From: Thermodesulfatator atlanticus DSM 21156 | GTDB lineage: Bacteria; Desulfobacterota; Thermodesulfobacteria; Thermodesulfobacteriales; Thermodesulfatatoraceae | DNA length: 38,728 nucleotides | Direction: 5' to 3' | Assembly (NCBI RefSeq): GCF_000421585.1 | Contig: NZ_ATXH01000024.1 | Span: 1-38,728, forward strand | In this document: positions 15,910 to 23,676 of the stretch, piece by piece | Position numbering within the stretch: the stretch's first letter is position 1 | How the letters are laid out: every line of letters starts with the position of its first letter | Translations under genes and position numbers: made by a program | The notes under the pieces: generated by a model | Seen by the model: the letters and a program-made list of their open reading frames with translations, nothing else | Databases searched by the model: none | What the model was told of the DNA's origin: nothing

Positions 15910-16476
15910 ATGAAGATAGCCATAACAGCCCAGGGAAATGATCTTTCAGCACCTTTTGACCCTCGTTTTGGCCGTGCCCAGTATTTCATCATTTACGACA
16001 CCGAAACAGATTCTTTTGAGGCCATTGCCAATGAGGCCGTTAATGCGCCTCAGGGGGCAGGTATTGCTGCTGCCAACTATCTGGCAGAAAAAGGTATTTC
16101 GCTCTTAATCACTGGAAATTGTGGCCCCAAGGCCTTTGCGGTGCTCTCTGCCGCAGGAATTAAAGTAGCCCAGGTTGACGTTGCCACGGTAGAAGATGCC
16201 CTAAAAGCCTTTAAAGCCGGAAGACTTGCCGAGATAGAAGCCCCTACTGTTGAAGCCCATTTTGGCGTGGGTGTCATGGAAGCGTCTGCCCCTGAAGACT
16301 TTCGAACCGGAAAGGGTCAGGGAGGCGGTCGTAGCATGGGAGTTGGCCGCGGACTTGGTGGAGGGAGAGGTTTTGGTGGCGGACGCGGCTGTGGTCAGGG
16401 CGGTGGACGCGGCCGTGGCTGTGGACGTGGCCAGGGTGGTGGTCGTGGCCGGGGACGGGGACGCGGTTGCCAGTAG
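15910..16476 (+). CDS. NifX/NifB-type metallocluster-binding protein with Gly/Arg/Cys-rich tail (ORP-like)
   Basis: 188 residues. Residues 1-125 form a dinitrogenase iron-molybdenum cofactor domain (PF02579): MKIAITAQGNDLSAPFDPRF, FGRAQYFIIYD, and LLITGNCGPKAFAVL. Residues 134-188 are an unusual low-complexity tail of GGGRG and RGRG repeats with Cys at about 161, 171 and 187. No nif genes are nearby, so nitrogen fixation is not implied. The context (two MinD-ferredoxin ATPases and a second NifX-like gene) resembles the ORP gene cluster of Desulfovibrio. The ATG at 15910 is chosen because AGGAGG precedes it; an upstream in-frame TTG lacks a ribosome site. Its stop overlaps the ribosome site of the next gene. 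Confidence 0.88.
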   Translation: MKIAITAQGNDLSAPFDPRFGRAQYFIIYDTETDSFEAIANEAVNAPQGAGIAAANYLAEKGISLLITGNCGPKAFAVLSAAGIKVAQVDVATVEDALKAFKAGRLAEIEAPTVEAHFGVGVMEASAPEDFRTGKGQGGGRSMGVGRGLGGGRGFGGGRGCGQGGGRGRGCGRGQGGGRGRGRGRGCQ

Positions 16477-16485
16477 GAGGGACAG

Positions 16486-17316
16486 GTGTTTATTGCCGTA
16501 GCAAGCGGAAAAGGCGGCACCGGGAAGACTATTGTCTCAGTGGCCTTGGCCCAGGCGCTTTCAGCAAGGCTCCTTGATGCCGACGTTGAGGAGCCCAACG
16601 CCCATCTTTTTTTGCGTCCTGAGCTTTTTTACGAAGAAACGGTCTTTCGTATGGTGCCAGAAGTTGACGAAGAAAAATGCTCTTTTTGCAAAAAATGCAA
16701 AGAAATATGCCGCTTTAATGCCATTACGGTGTTTCCGGGAACAGTGCTGGTTTTTCCAGAACTCTGCCATGCTTGCTACGGATGTCTGGAAGTTTGCCCT
16801 GAAGAATGTATCAAAGAAACCAAGCTTCCGCTTGGGAGGCTCTTGGCTGGCAAGTCAGGAGACATCGTGCTTGCTTACGGAGAATTAAAAGTAGGTGAGG
16901 CCATGGCCTCACCCCTGATTAAGGCGCTTAAAAAGCAATTTCTGGCGCATGATGAAATAAACATCATTGATTGCCCACCGGGGACCGCGTGTCCGGTGCT
17001 CACCGCGGTAAAAGATGCCCATTTTTGTATCCTTGTTGCCGAGCCGACACCTTTTGGTTTGCACGATTTAAAACAGGCCTATGGTGCTATAAAGACCATG
17101 AATATTTCTATGGGAGTGGTAATCAACCGCAGTCGCGGTGTGTATGAACCACTTATGGAATTTTTGCGAGAGAATAAACTTCCGCTTCTTCTTGAAATCC
17201 CTGATGACAAAGAAATTGCCAAGGCTTATTCCCGGGGGATTCCTCTTTTAGAGGCTAGGCCAGACTTAGCGCAAAGTTTCCGGGATCTTTATCAGCGAAT
17301 CGAGGCGTGTCTATGA
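16486..17316 (+). CDS. MinD-superfamily ATPase with inserted 2x[4Fe-4S] ferredoxin domain (first of pair)
   Basis: 276 residues. The deviant Walker A SGKGGTGKT lies at residues 7-15 and IIDCPPGTACPV supplies the Walker B region. Two C-x2-C-x2-C-x3-C motifs, at Cys65/68/71/75 and Cys94/97/100/104, define an inserted bacterial ferredoxin domain (COG1149 type). Such proteins are common in anaerobes and are linked to Fe-S or Mo cluster handling; some interact with ORP in Desulfovibrio. The start is GTG with AGGAGG five bases upstream, the ribosome site overlapping the previous stop. Its end overlaps the next gene by four bases (ATGA). Confidence 0.92.
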   Translation: MFIAVASGKGGTGKTIVSVALAQALSARLLDADVEEPNAHLFLRPELFYEETVFRMVPEVDEEKCSFCKKCKEICRFNAITVFPGTVLVFPELCHACYGCLEVCPEECIKETKLPLGRLLAGKSGDIVLAYGELKVGEAMASPLIKALKKQFLAHDEINIIDCPPGTACPVLTAVKDAHFCILVAEPTPFGLHDLKQAYGAIKTMNISMGVVINRSRGVYEPLMEFLRENKLPLLLEIPDDKEIAKAYSRGIPLLEARPDLAQSFRDLYQRIEACL

Positions 17317-18179
17317 AAGAGCTTCTCATTTTGAGTGGAAAAGGAGGCACCGGAAAAACTACTATTGCTGCCTCTTTGGCAGTGCTTCTCTCCGGGGAAA
17401 AGGTCCTGGCTGATGCGGATGTGGATTCAGCCAATTTTGGTCTACTCCTCGATGGCACCTTAAAGGCCAAAGAAGCCTTTTTTTCAGGATGGGAACCGGT
17501 AAAAGACCAGGAAAAATGTACTAACTGCGGTATCTGCCTAGAAAAATGCCGTTTTGAGGCGGTGAGGGAAGATTTTTCCTTTGATCTCGTGGCTTGTGAG
17601 GGGTGCGGGGTTTGTGCCTGGTTTTGTCCTGAAGAGGCCATTTCCATGGAAGAAAAAGAAATAGGAAGTCTTTGTGTCTCTGACACCAAATACGGTCCCC
17701 TAGTTCATGCTGAGCTTTATCCTGGAGAGGAAAATTCCGGAAAGCTTGTGGCTGCGGTAAAAAGAAAGGCCCACGAAGTAGCAACAGAAAAAGGAGCTTC
17801 CTTGGTTTTGGTTGACGGGTCTCCTGGGGTAGGGTGTCCGGTTATTGCTTCGCTTTCAGGAGCCCAGGCAGTTTTAATTGTGGCCGAGCCTACTGTCTCA
17901 GGAGAACACGACCTTGAGCGCGTAGCAGCGCTCCTTAAACACTTTCGTATTCCTGGTTATTTGGTGGTTAATAAGGCCGATTTGAATCCTGAAATCGCTA
18001 AAAAACTCTTGGCTCGCAAAGACCTTTTTACTCCCCTTGGGGAGATTCCTTACGACGAAGCAGTGTTTGAGTCTTTACATGCGGCTAAGCCACTTCCAGA
18101 GTATGCTAACGGGCCAGCTACGAAGGCCCTTAAGGAAATTGCCCAAAAAATAGAAAAAATCCTGATGAAGGAGGGTTAA
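17313..18179 (+). CDS. MinD-superfamily ATPase with inserted 2x[4Fe-4S] ferredoxin domain (second of pair)
   Basis: 288 residues, paralogous to its upstream neighbour. Walker A is LSGKGGTGKTT (about 8-17); LVDGSPGVGCPVI corresponds to the Walker B region. Ferredoxin motifs are Cys69/72/75/79 and Cys95/98/101/105. The ATG at 17313 overlaps the previous stop (ATGA); a GTG six bases earlier is less likely. Paired ATPases of this type probably form a heterodimer, as suggested for ORP-complex proteins; that is inference. The next gene starts two bases after its stop with GGAGG overlapping its last codons. Confidence 0.92.
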   Translation: MKELLILSGKGGTGKTTIAASLAVLLSGEKVLADADVDSANFGLLLDGTLKAKEAFFSGWEPVKDQEKCTNCGICLEKCRFEAVREDFSFDLVACEGCGVCAWFCPEEAISMEEKEIGSLCVSDTKYGPLVHAELYPGEENSGKLVAAVKRKAHEVATEKGASLVLVDGSPGVGCPVIASLSGAQAVLIVAEPTVSGEHDLERVAALLKHFRIPGYLVVNKADLNPEIAKKLLARKDLFTPLGEIPYDEAVFESLHAAKPLPEYANGPATKALKEIAQKIEKILMKEG

Positions 18180-18181
18180 TC

Positions 18182-18541
18182 ATGAAGATAGCAGTACCTA
18201 TCGAAGGCGAAATGGTTGCGGAACACTTTGGTCATGCTCCTCAGTTTGCCATTTACGAAGTAGATGGAGACGGAATTCGCAAGGAGATCCATGTTCCGCC
18301 ACCACATGAGCCCGGTGTTATTCCCCAGTGGCTGGCAAGCCTTGGGGTAAATTGTATTCTCTGCGGCATGCTTGGCAGGCGTGCCATAGGTTATTTTGAA
18401 GAATACGGCATTAAAGTGGTCTCTGGTGTTCCAGCCATGCCCGCTGATGAGGCGGTAGCTGCCTTTGTGGCCGGAACTCTCAGGGTTTCTCCACGTCTTT
18501 GTGGCGGTGGTCATGGCCACGGGGGGTGTGGTCGTCACTAA
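18182..18541 (+). CDS. NifX/NifB-type metallocluster-binding protein, His/Gly/Cys-rich tail
   Basis: 119 residues. MKIAVPIEGEMVAEHFGHAP and QFAIYEVDGDG match the dinitrogenase iron-molybdenum cofactor family, with LGVNCILCGMLGRRAIGYF replacing the usual GNCG loop and adding a C-x2-C pair. The tail CGGGHGHGGCGRH is metal-binding in appearance. It is the last gene of the four-gene operon and probably the partner of the first NifX-like protein. AAGGAGG lies at the end of the preceding gene. Its final 62 bases overlap the convergent 3'-phosphoesterase gene on the minus strand. Confidence 0.9.
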   Translation: MKIAVPIEGEMVAEHFGHAPQFAIYEVDGDGIRKEIHVPPPHEPGVIPQWLASLGVNCILCGMLGRRAIGYFEEYGIKVVSGVPAMPADEAVAAFVAGTLRVSPRLCGGGHGHGGCGRH

Positions 18542-18911
18542 ATTTTGGCTGTTTCTTGGTTTTGAAAAAGAGCCAGTTTTTATCTTTTAAGCGAAGGAGG
18601 GCGTAACGCCCTCTTAGCTTTTCCCCATTGAAAACCACTACGATCTTATCATCTTCCCAGAATTCGATCTCGTAGGTGCCTCTGTCCCATAGTTTGACAA
18701 TCCCTGCACCATAACACCCCGGCGGGATTATGCCTTCAAAATAGATGTAATCAAGAGGGTGGTCTTCGGTTTCAATGGCAAGGCGTCTTATGCCTATTTT
18801 AAGGGGAGGCCCCTTAGGAATGGCCCAGGACTTAAGCACGCCGTCTTTTTCCAGACGTAAGTCCCAATGAAGATGGCTCGCATGATGTTCCTGCACCGAA
18901 AAACGCGGCAT
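18480..18911 (-). CDS. stand-alone DNA ligase D-type 3'-phosphoesterase
   Basis: 143 residues forming a whole LigD 3'-phosphoesterase (PE) domain (PF13298) with no ligase or polymerase. The metal site pattern H-x5-H-x-D-x-R is intact as His9, His15, Asp17 and Arg19 (HHASHLHWDLRLE), and His51 in ETEDHPLDY sits at the same spacing as the second catalytic His of Pseudomonas LigD. WAIPKGP and FEGIIPPGCYGAG are also diagnostic. The enzyme would trim 3'-phosphates and ribonucleotides at DNA ends. Its ATG is one base after the stop of the AsmA-like gene, so the two are probably co-translated. The C-terminal 20 residues, encoded over the antisense gene, are His-rich and atypical. Confidence 0.88.
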   Translation of the reverse strand: MPRFSVQEHHASHLHWDLRLEKDGVLKSWAIPKGPPLKIGIRRLAIETEDHPLDYIYFEGIIPPGCYGAGIVKLWDRGTYEIEFWEDDKIVVVFNGEKLRGRYALLRLKDKNWLFFKTKKQPKFSDDHTPRGHDHRHKDVEKP

Positions 18912-18912
18912 A

Positions 18913-21900
18913 TTACTTTCCAGGCGTCAAAATTCTGACGGGAAGTTTGAAAGTGCGTTGTATGATACCAAGAAAATGGGTTCCCAGGCTGGTGGGGTCA
19001 AGGGGGATGATAGTTGGGTCGTTAAGTTTTCCGGTAATTCTAAGGGGCACGCCTACGAACATTTTCGACTTACCTGTAAGCACCCAGCCAACCAAAGGGA
19101 CATTGCTCACCACGGTATCAAAGGTTTTAAAGGGTGAGACCAAGGCGGTTAAGCTTAGTTTTTTGTCAAGGAAATATATTTTTCCGCTGGCAAAAAAGCG
19201 AAGCCCGGGAGCGTTAAGATTTAAGGCTTCAACTTTGAGGTAGTCTTTTTCGAACTTGCCCTTAAGGTTAAGAGAATTGTAAGTCATACCTTCTTTTTCA
19301 AAATCAGGAAGATTACCCTGGAAAATGTCAATAGGACTTAAGATGCCAAAAAGCTTGGCTAGCAGGCCGAATTTACGTATGCGGCCGTTTTTTGAGGAAA
19401 AACTCACCTCACCGCTTGTTTTTTCAAAAAGTTTACTCTTGCCAGAGGTAAGTAATTCGCCTTTTAAATTAAAAGGCCCTTCAAAGGTCTTTTGGTGAAA
19501 GAGACAAAAAAGGGTCTTTTCAAGGTGGCCTTCTTTTTTCCCAAAGTAAAGCCTGAGTTTTTGGGATGATTTTCTTTTTTCGTAATCACCGTAAAAAGAA
19601 ATGCCACAAATGTGGCCTTCTTTTATGACGAGCTGAAATTTTTGGGGGTTAGTGAAAATAGTTCCTTCTATCGGTGAAAATTCAAAGTTTTTATACGTTA
19701 CCGAGTCGCACGTAAAATCAAGCTGAGCTATTAAGGCGATGTCGCTTTTTTGGTGGTCTTTTTTCTTTTGTTTGTAGAACCTGAGAAGGTCTTCGATTTC
19801 TAATTCAGGAGAATAAAGACTTCCCTCAAGGTTTAGAAACTTCCTGGTAAAAAAGATTTTGCCCTGGCCCTCAAAAGAAGAACCGTTTAAATCAAACTCA
19901 AGATTTTCTACGTTTAGTTTATGCCCCTTGGCTTTTAATTTTAATTCTTCAATCCAGATATTTTGATTTGGCGGGGGAAAACGGAAGCGGCTTAGCACAA
20001 GGTTTCCGTAAAAAGAGCTTTCTGTTAGGTGCCTTTTATTGATATGGGCGGAAAAATCAGCCTTTAAATAGTGCAAAAGAAAGGGATTTTTTGCCAGGAA
20101 CTTTTCAATCCCCTGGTGGTCGATACTGCCTTTTAGTACCAGGTCCCAATGGTTATTTTTGTTTATCTTTAGGTAAAAACCCTTGTCTTCATAGGGGTAA
20201 AACGAGGCTTCAAGGAGGAAACCGTCTTTGTGTTTCCAGAAGGAAAGCTTGGCATGGGCTTTTTCGTCTTGCTGCCAGCTCCCCGAAAAGGAAAGCTTTT
20301 TCGGTGAGAATGCAAATTCCAGGGAGTTGAATTTTAACGGAGTTTTTGGGAAAAACGTCATGGGGATCTTTCCGCGTTTGTAAATCCAGGAAACAAATTC
20401 TCTTTGAGAACTTCCCTCCCCCGACAGGAAGATCTTAAAGGGTTTTAAAGAGATTTCTCCTGTGCCAAGAAAATGTGCGTCAAGTATTTGGGCCTCGGTG
20501 GGTTCAAAGGAAAGCGTAAAATTTTTGTAAGTAAAGGTTGTTTTTTTGAGGATAAGGGGTGCCGGCAGCAAATCAATCACTATGCTGAAATTTTGGGTCT
20601 CAGCTTTCAAGGCAAGGTCTTTAAGTAGAGCCTCTTTTACAAGGGGGCCTTTATAGTTGGCATAAATTAGTTTTATTTTGTAGCCCTCAAAGGGACAGCG
20701 TGCGGCAAGCTCTTTTTCTTCAGGGAACATGTTGAGAACTTTTTTTATTTCTGAAATAGCAATTTCCCCGCGAGCTTCGATTAGATTCAAAAAATATGGT
20801 TTAGAGGAAGTATCTAAAGAACCAGAAAGAGTAAGTACACTTTGGGGAAAGCGGATATTTACACCGCTTAAAGAGACTTTCTTCCGGGCATAGGAGATTT
20901 TTCCGGCATTTAAGGTGGCAGGAAGGGGAAACCTTCGGTATTCAAGGAAAAGATTCCTAGGGGTAAAGGCAAAAGAGATGTCTGGTTGCTTAAGGGTGCC
21001 CGCTATGTCAGCCTCACCTGAAAGCTCTCCCTTTCCCTTTAAGATTTTCAGTTCGCTTTCTATGGTGTCTGGTAAAGGTAAGGAATAAAGAAAGGCCATA
21101 AGATCTGAAAAGTTAGTGTCAAAGTCTCCCGTAAAAATAAGGGGCGAAGTGTGGTCTTTTAGTTTTCTTAAGTTGAGTTCGAGGGCGACGTTTGAAAGTC
21201 TCGTCTTAAGAAAGCGTCCCTTGCCATTTTTTACTTTGAGAATGGCTTTTTTTACGCTGGCATAGCCGGAGACGTCTTCCAGGCGAATATTGAGAGAGGG
21301 CACGTCAATTATGCCGTCTTCGGCATAACCTTCATAGGAAAAGTTGTCTAGATAAAAAAGCTTTTCAGGAGAAGGTGCCCTGCTTTTTAAACGAATGTCT
21401 TTTGCCTTTCCCGCAACAACAATCTCACAAAGGGTCTTTAAACCCCGGTTTTCAGGGAAAAGAGAAAGAAGCCTTTTGCGGATTTCAGTCCAGTCTCCGT
21501 TGGTGATGTGAAAATCAAAAGAGGTTTCTTTTTTGGTTTTTAAAAAGAATCCCGTGGCAGAGACCTCGGGATTTTTCATGGCAAGGTCTTTCAAGTCAAA
21601 ACGGAAAAAGTCAGGGGCGTAAATTAATTTTCCCACAAAAGCAGAACAATCAAACAAAAGAGAAGGATTGTTTGCGTTTTTTACGAAACAAGGGGCGGTG
21701 CCGGTGAAGCCCACAAGCCATTTACCTTCTTCAAAATGATAAGAAAAATCAAGGTTAAGGTCAGTTTTAAAGGGGGCTAAAAAGGGTTTTTCTGCCAGGG
21801 GAGCAAGCCCTGAGATATCCAGGTGTTTTATCCTTATAAGCCCTTCAGCAAGTTCTTCTTTGGGCCAAAGCCTTAATGAAACCCAGAGTTTTTTAAGAGA

Positions 21901-22470
21901 GGGGTTAAGTGCTTTTGTTTCAAGTTCTAAAAAGTCTGGTTGAAGGGCAAGTTTTGCCGAGATGTCCGTAAGCACCGGAAGTTTTTGCCCTGGGGTGGCG
22001 AAAAAGATGCTTCCTTTTTCAATTTGGACTTCAAATGGTGGCAACTTGGGCAAAAGTTCACGGGCCTTTGCAAAGACAAGCTCAGGGGTAATAAGCGGAG
22101 GCGGCTTATTGCCCTTTATTTTTATAAATTCCGGGCGCATTAAAATGAACTTTTCCACTACGATTTTTTTGTGGAAAAGGGGCTTTAGTTCAAGGACAAG
22201 ATCCCCCTCTTTAAGGGTAAAGATGTATTTAGGGGCTTTAATGGTTAGGTTCTTAATTTTTACCTTTGGCCTTGGGAGGAGATGGATTTTTGCTGTTTCT
22301 ATGGAGACCTCTGCGTGGAGTTTTTGGGCAATGCGGTTTGCGATTCTTTCTTTAACAACGTTTAGGTTTACGAAGTAGGGTAGGCTAAAAATGGCTATGC
22401 CAATGAGAAAAATCAGGAGAAATAAGGTGATGCCAACGGCCGCGGCGAAGATTTTGAGCTTTTTTTTCAT
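18913..22470 (-). CDS. large AsmA/YhdP-family envelope protein
   Basis: 1185 residues. One N-terminal membrane segment (about 8-34: ITLFLLIFLIGIAIF) is followed by LNVVKERIANRIAQKLHAEV, the typical AsmA start. A long periplasmic body of beta-strand repeats follows. The C-terminal region resembles AsmA-like C-terminal and YhdP domains (DTVVSNVPLVGWVLTGKSK, LRITGKLNDPTIIPLDP). Such proteins are proposed to bridge the periplasm and carry phospholipids to the outer membrane. The ribosome site is weak. The gene follows tRNA-Pro by about 20 bases on the same strand and could be read through from the tRNA promoter. It is followed by the 3'-phosphoesterase gene one base later. Confidence 0.85.
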   Translation of the reverse strand: MKKKLKIFAAAVGITLFLLIFLIGIAIFSLPYFVNLNVVKERIANRIAQKLHAEVSIETAKIHLLPRPKVKIKNLTIKAPKYIFTLKEGDLVLELKPLFHKKIVVEKFILMRPEFIKIKGNKPPPLITPELVFAKARELLPKLPPFEVQIEKGSIFFATPGQKLPVLTDISAKLALQPDFLELETKALNPSLKKLWVSLRLWPKEELAEGLIRIKHLDISGLAPLAEKPFLAPFKTDLNLDFSYHFEEGKWLVGFTGTAPCFVKNANNPSLLFDCSAFVGKLIYAPDFFRFDLKDLAMKNPEVSATGFFLKTKKETSFDFHITNGDWTEIRKRLLSLFPENRGLKTLCEIVVAGKAKDIRLKSRAPSPEKLFYLDNFSYEGYAEDGIIDVPSLNIRLEDVSGYASVKKAILKVKNGKGRFLKTRLSNVALELNLRKLKDHTSPLIFTGDFDTNFSDLMAFLYSLPLPDTIESELKILKGKGELSGEADIAGTLKQPDISFAFTPRNLFLEYRRFPLPATLNAGKISYARKKVSLSGVNIRFPQSVLTLSGSLDTSSKPYFLNLIEARGEIAISEIKKVLNMFPEEKELAARCPFEGYKIKLIYANYKGPLVKEALLKDLALKAETQNFSIVIDLLPAPLILKKTTFTYKNFTLSFEPTEAQILDAHFLGTGEISLKPFKIFLSGEGSSQREFVSWIYKRGKIPMTFFPKTPLKFNSLEFAFSPKKLSFSGSWQQDEKAHAKLSFWKHKDGFLLEASFYPYEDKGFYLKINKNNHWDLVLKGSIDHQGIEKFLAKNPFLLHYLKADFSAHINKRHLTESSFYGNLVLSRFRFPPPNQNIWIEELKLKAKGHKLNVENLEFDLNGSSFEGQGKIFFTRKFLNLEGSLYSPELEIEDLLRFYKQKKKDHQKSDIALIAQLDFTCDSVTYKNFEFSPIEGTIFTNPQKFQLVIKEGHICGISFYGDYEKRKSSQKLRLYFGKKEGHLEKTLFCLFHQKTFEGPFNLKGELLTSGKSKLFEKTSGEVSFSSKNGRIRKFGLLAKLFGILSPIDIFQGNLPDFEKEGMTYNSLNLKGKFEKDYLKVEALNLNAPGLRFFASGKIYFLDKKLSLTALVSPFKTFDTVVSNVPLVGWVLTGKSKMFVGVPLRITGKLNDPTIIPLDPTSLGTHFLGIIQRTFKLPVRILTPGK

Positions 22471-22489
22471 AGGAGTTTCTCAATTAGGA

Positions 22490-22566
22490 TGGTCGGGGAG
22501 GACGGATTTGAACCGCCGACCCCCTGCTCCCAAGGCAGGTGCGCTGCCAGGCTGCGCCACTCCCCG
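22490..22566 (-). tRNA. tRNA-Pro(UGG)
   Basis: 77 nt with encoded CCA. Acceptor arms CGGGGAG and CTCCCCG pair fully, the D-stem is GCGC/GCGC, the anticodon stem is CCTGC/GCAGG with loop CTTGGGA (anticodon TGG), and the T-stem GGCGG/CCGTC has the TTCAAAT loop. It reads CCA and, by wobble, other proline codons. It lies between fdhD (divergent) and the AsmA-like gene. Confidence 0.97.
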
Positions 22567-22578
22567 AATTCATGCCAA

Positions 22579-22607
22579 AAATTAACCTCAAAGTATGTTT
22601 TGTGCAA
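22579..22607 (-). promoter_or_regulatory. sigma-70-type promoter for tRNA-Pro
   Basis: On the minus strand TTGCAC and TAATTT are separated by 17 bases, and the -10 box ends about a dozen bases before the tRNA 5' end, the expected geometry. The AsmA-like gene may share this promoter. Confidence 0.5.
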
Positions 22608-22664
22608 GGCTTAACGTGTATTGTATTTGGCAAAGGCAAAGTTTGGTTTTAAATTACCCATCGT

Positions 22665-23441
22665 ATGATAGAGCTCACTTTTAAACATCGCACGGTCCTG
22701 AAAACCAAAGAAAATAACGAAGAACGCCTGGAAGAAGTTATCCTTGAGAAACCTTACCGCATTTATCTTAACGAAGAACCCGTTGGTTCGTCTATGGTGC
22801 TTCCCACCGGTCTTGAAGAATTTGGCCTGGGTTATCTCTTTGCCCAGGGGTATTTCGATGACCCTTCCGTTTTCAAGGAAGTAAGGCTTTGCCACGAAAA
22901 GGGAAGCATTTTTGTTTATGCTGACGTTGACAAGATAGAAGGCAAAGACTTGATCGTTACCTCTGGCTGCGGAGGCACAGGCAAAATTTCCCGCGATTTT
23001 TTGGAAAAAGAATTTGCTCCCCTTGCTGAATGGCAGATGCCACTTTCAGAAATAAGGGCGTTTATCCTTTCCGTGCTCAAAAAATCAGACTTAGGGCTCA
23101 GAACCCACTGTGTTCATGCTTGCGGCTACTGGCAGGATGGCTCTTTGCGGCTTTTTTACGAAGATGTCGGCCGTCACAACGCGGTTGACAAAGTGATAGG
23201 GGCCATTTTAATGGGCAAGGCCTCGCCAAAAGGCGCGGTTTACACCACCGGACGACTTACCTCAGATATGGTGTTAAAGTGTGCGAGAGTGGGTATTCCC
23301 ATTGTTATGTCGCGTACAGCAACGTCTTCGCTCGGGCTTGAAATTGCTAAAAAAGCGGGGATAACGCTTATATGTTACGCGCGCCCAGAGCGCGTGAATA
23401 TCTTCAACGCCCCTGAGCGCATTGTTAACGACTTGACTTAA
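22665..23441 (+). CDS. fdhD: formate dehydrogenase accessory sulfurtransferase FdhD-like
   Basis: 258 residues. [34 protein letters not shown] (about 166-179) and [20 protein letters not shown] are FdhD motifs. FdhD passes sulfur from IscS to the bis-MGD cofactor of formate dehydrogenase. The functional Cys lies in TSGCGGTGK (Cys102), but the second Cys of the E. coli C-x2-C pair is Thr here. [10 protein letters not shown] adds Cys149 and Cys153, where the family usually has Gly and Ala. No formate dehydrogenase is in the window. No ribosome site precedes the ATG. It overlaps the 3' end of the convergent rubredoxin gene by four bases. Confidence 0.9.
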   Translation: MIELTFKHRTVLKTKENNEERLEEVILEKPYRIYLNEEPVGSSMVLPTGLEEFGLGYLFAQGYFDDPSVFKEVRLCHEKGSIFVYADVDKIEGKDLIVTSGCGGTGKISRDFLEKEFAPLAEWQMPLSEIRAFILSVLKKSDLGLRTHCVHACGYWQDGSLRLFYEDVGRHNAVDKVIGAILMGKASPKGAVYTTGRLTSDMVLKCARVGIPIVMSRTATSSLGLEIAKKAGITLICYARPERVNIFNAPERIVNDLT

Positions 23442-23596
23442 CAGGGTTGAAATGCAACTTTGCTTGATCCACAAACCGGGCAGGTCCAATCTTGTGGGAG
23501 CTTCTCAAAAGGAGTCCCAGGCGGAATGTCACGCAAAGGATCGCCTTTTTCAGGATCGTAAACGTAGCCACATGTTTTACACTTGTACTTGGTCAT
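23438..23596 (-). CDS. rubredoxin
   Basis: 52 residues, the standard length. Two iron-binding motifs are visible: C-x2-C-G at Cys6/Cys9 ([11 protein letters not shown]) and CPVCG at Cys39/Cys42. The core [24 protein letters not shown] is canonical. It carries electrons in the cytoplasm of anaerobes, commonly to oxygen- or superoxide-detoxifying enzymes. An additional Cys ends the chain. GGAG lies before the ATG. It is divergent from dnaE, and a palindromic operator sits in the spacer of its likely promoter. Confidence 0.96.
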   Translation of the reverse strand: MTKYKCKTCGYVYDPEKGDPLRDIPPGTPFEKLPQDWTCPVCGSSKVAFQPC

Positions 23597-23629
23597 CTCA
23601 AAACTCCTTTTTAGATTTGCTATTTTTCT

Positions 23630-23658
23630 AGACTAATTCTAAAATTAGAATAGGTCAA
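23630..23658 (-). promoter_or_regulatory. rubredoxin promoter with PerR/Fur-like palindromic operator
   Basis: On the minus strand TTGACC and TAGTCT are separated by 17 bases, and the spacer is filled by the perfect 7-2-7 palindrome ATTCTAAAATTAGAAT (23636-23651). A repressor bound there would block RNA polymerase. The AT-rich arms resemble PerR or Fur boxes, but the exact regulator is not known. The dnaE start is 26 bases away on the other side. Confidence 0.5.
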
Positions 23659-23676
23659 TATTTCGGAGGAAATAAA

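Noticed and set aside
15910-18541. Nitrogen fixation gene cluster
   Set aside because: NifX-domain proteins occur widely outside nitrogen fixation, and no nifH, nifD, nifK or nifE gene is present in the window.
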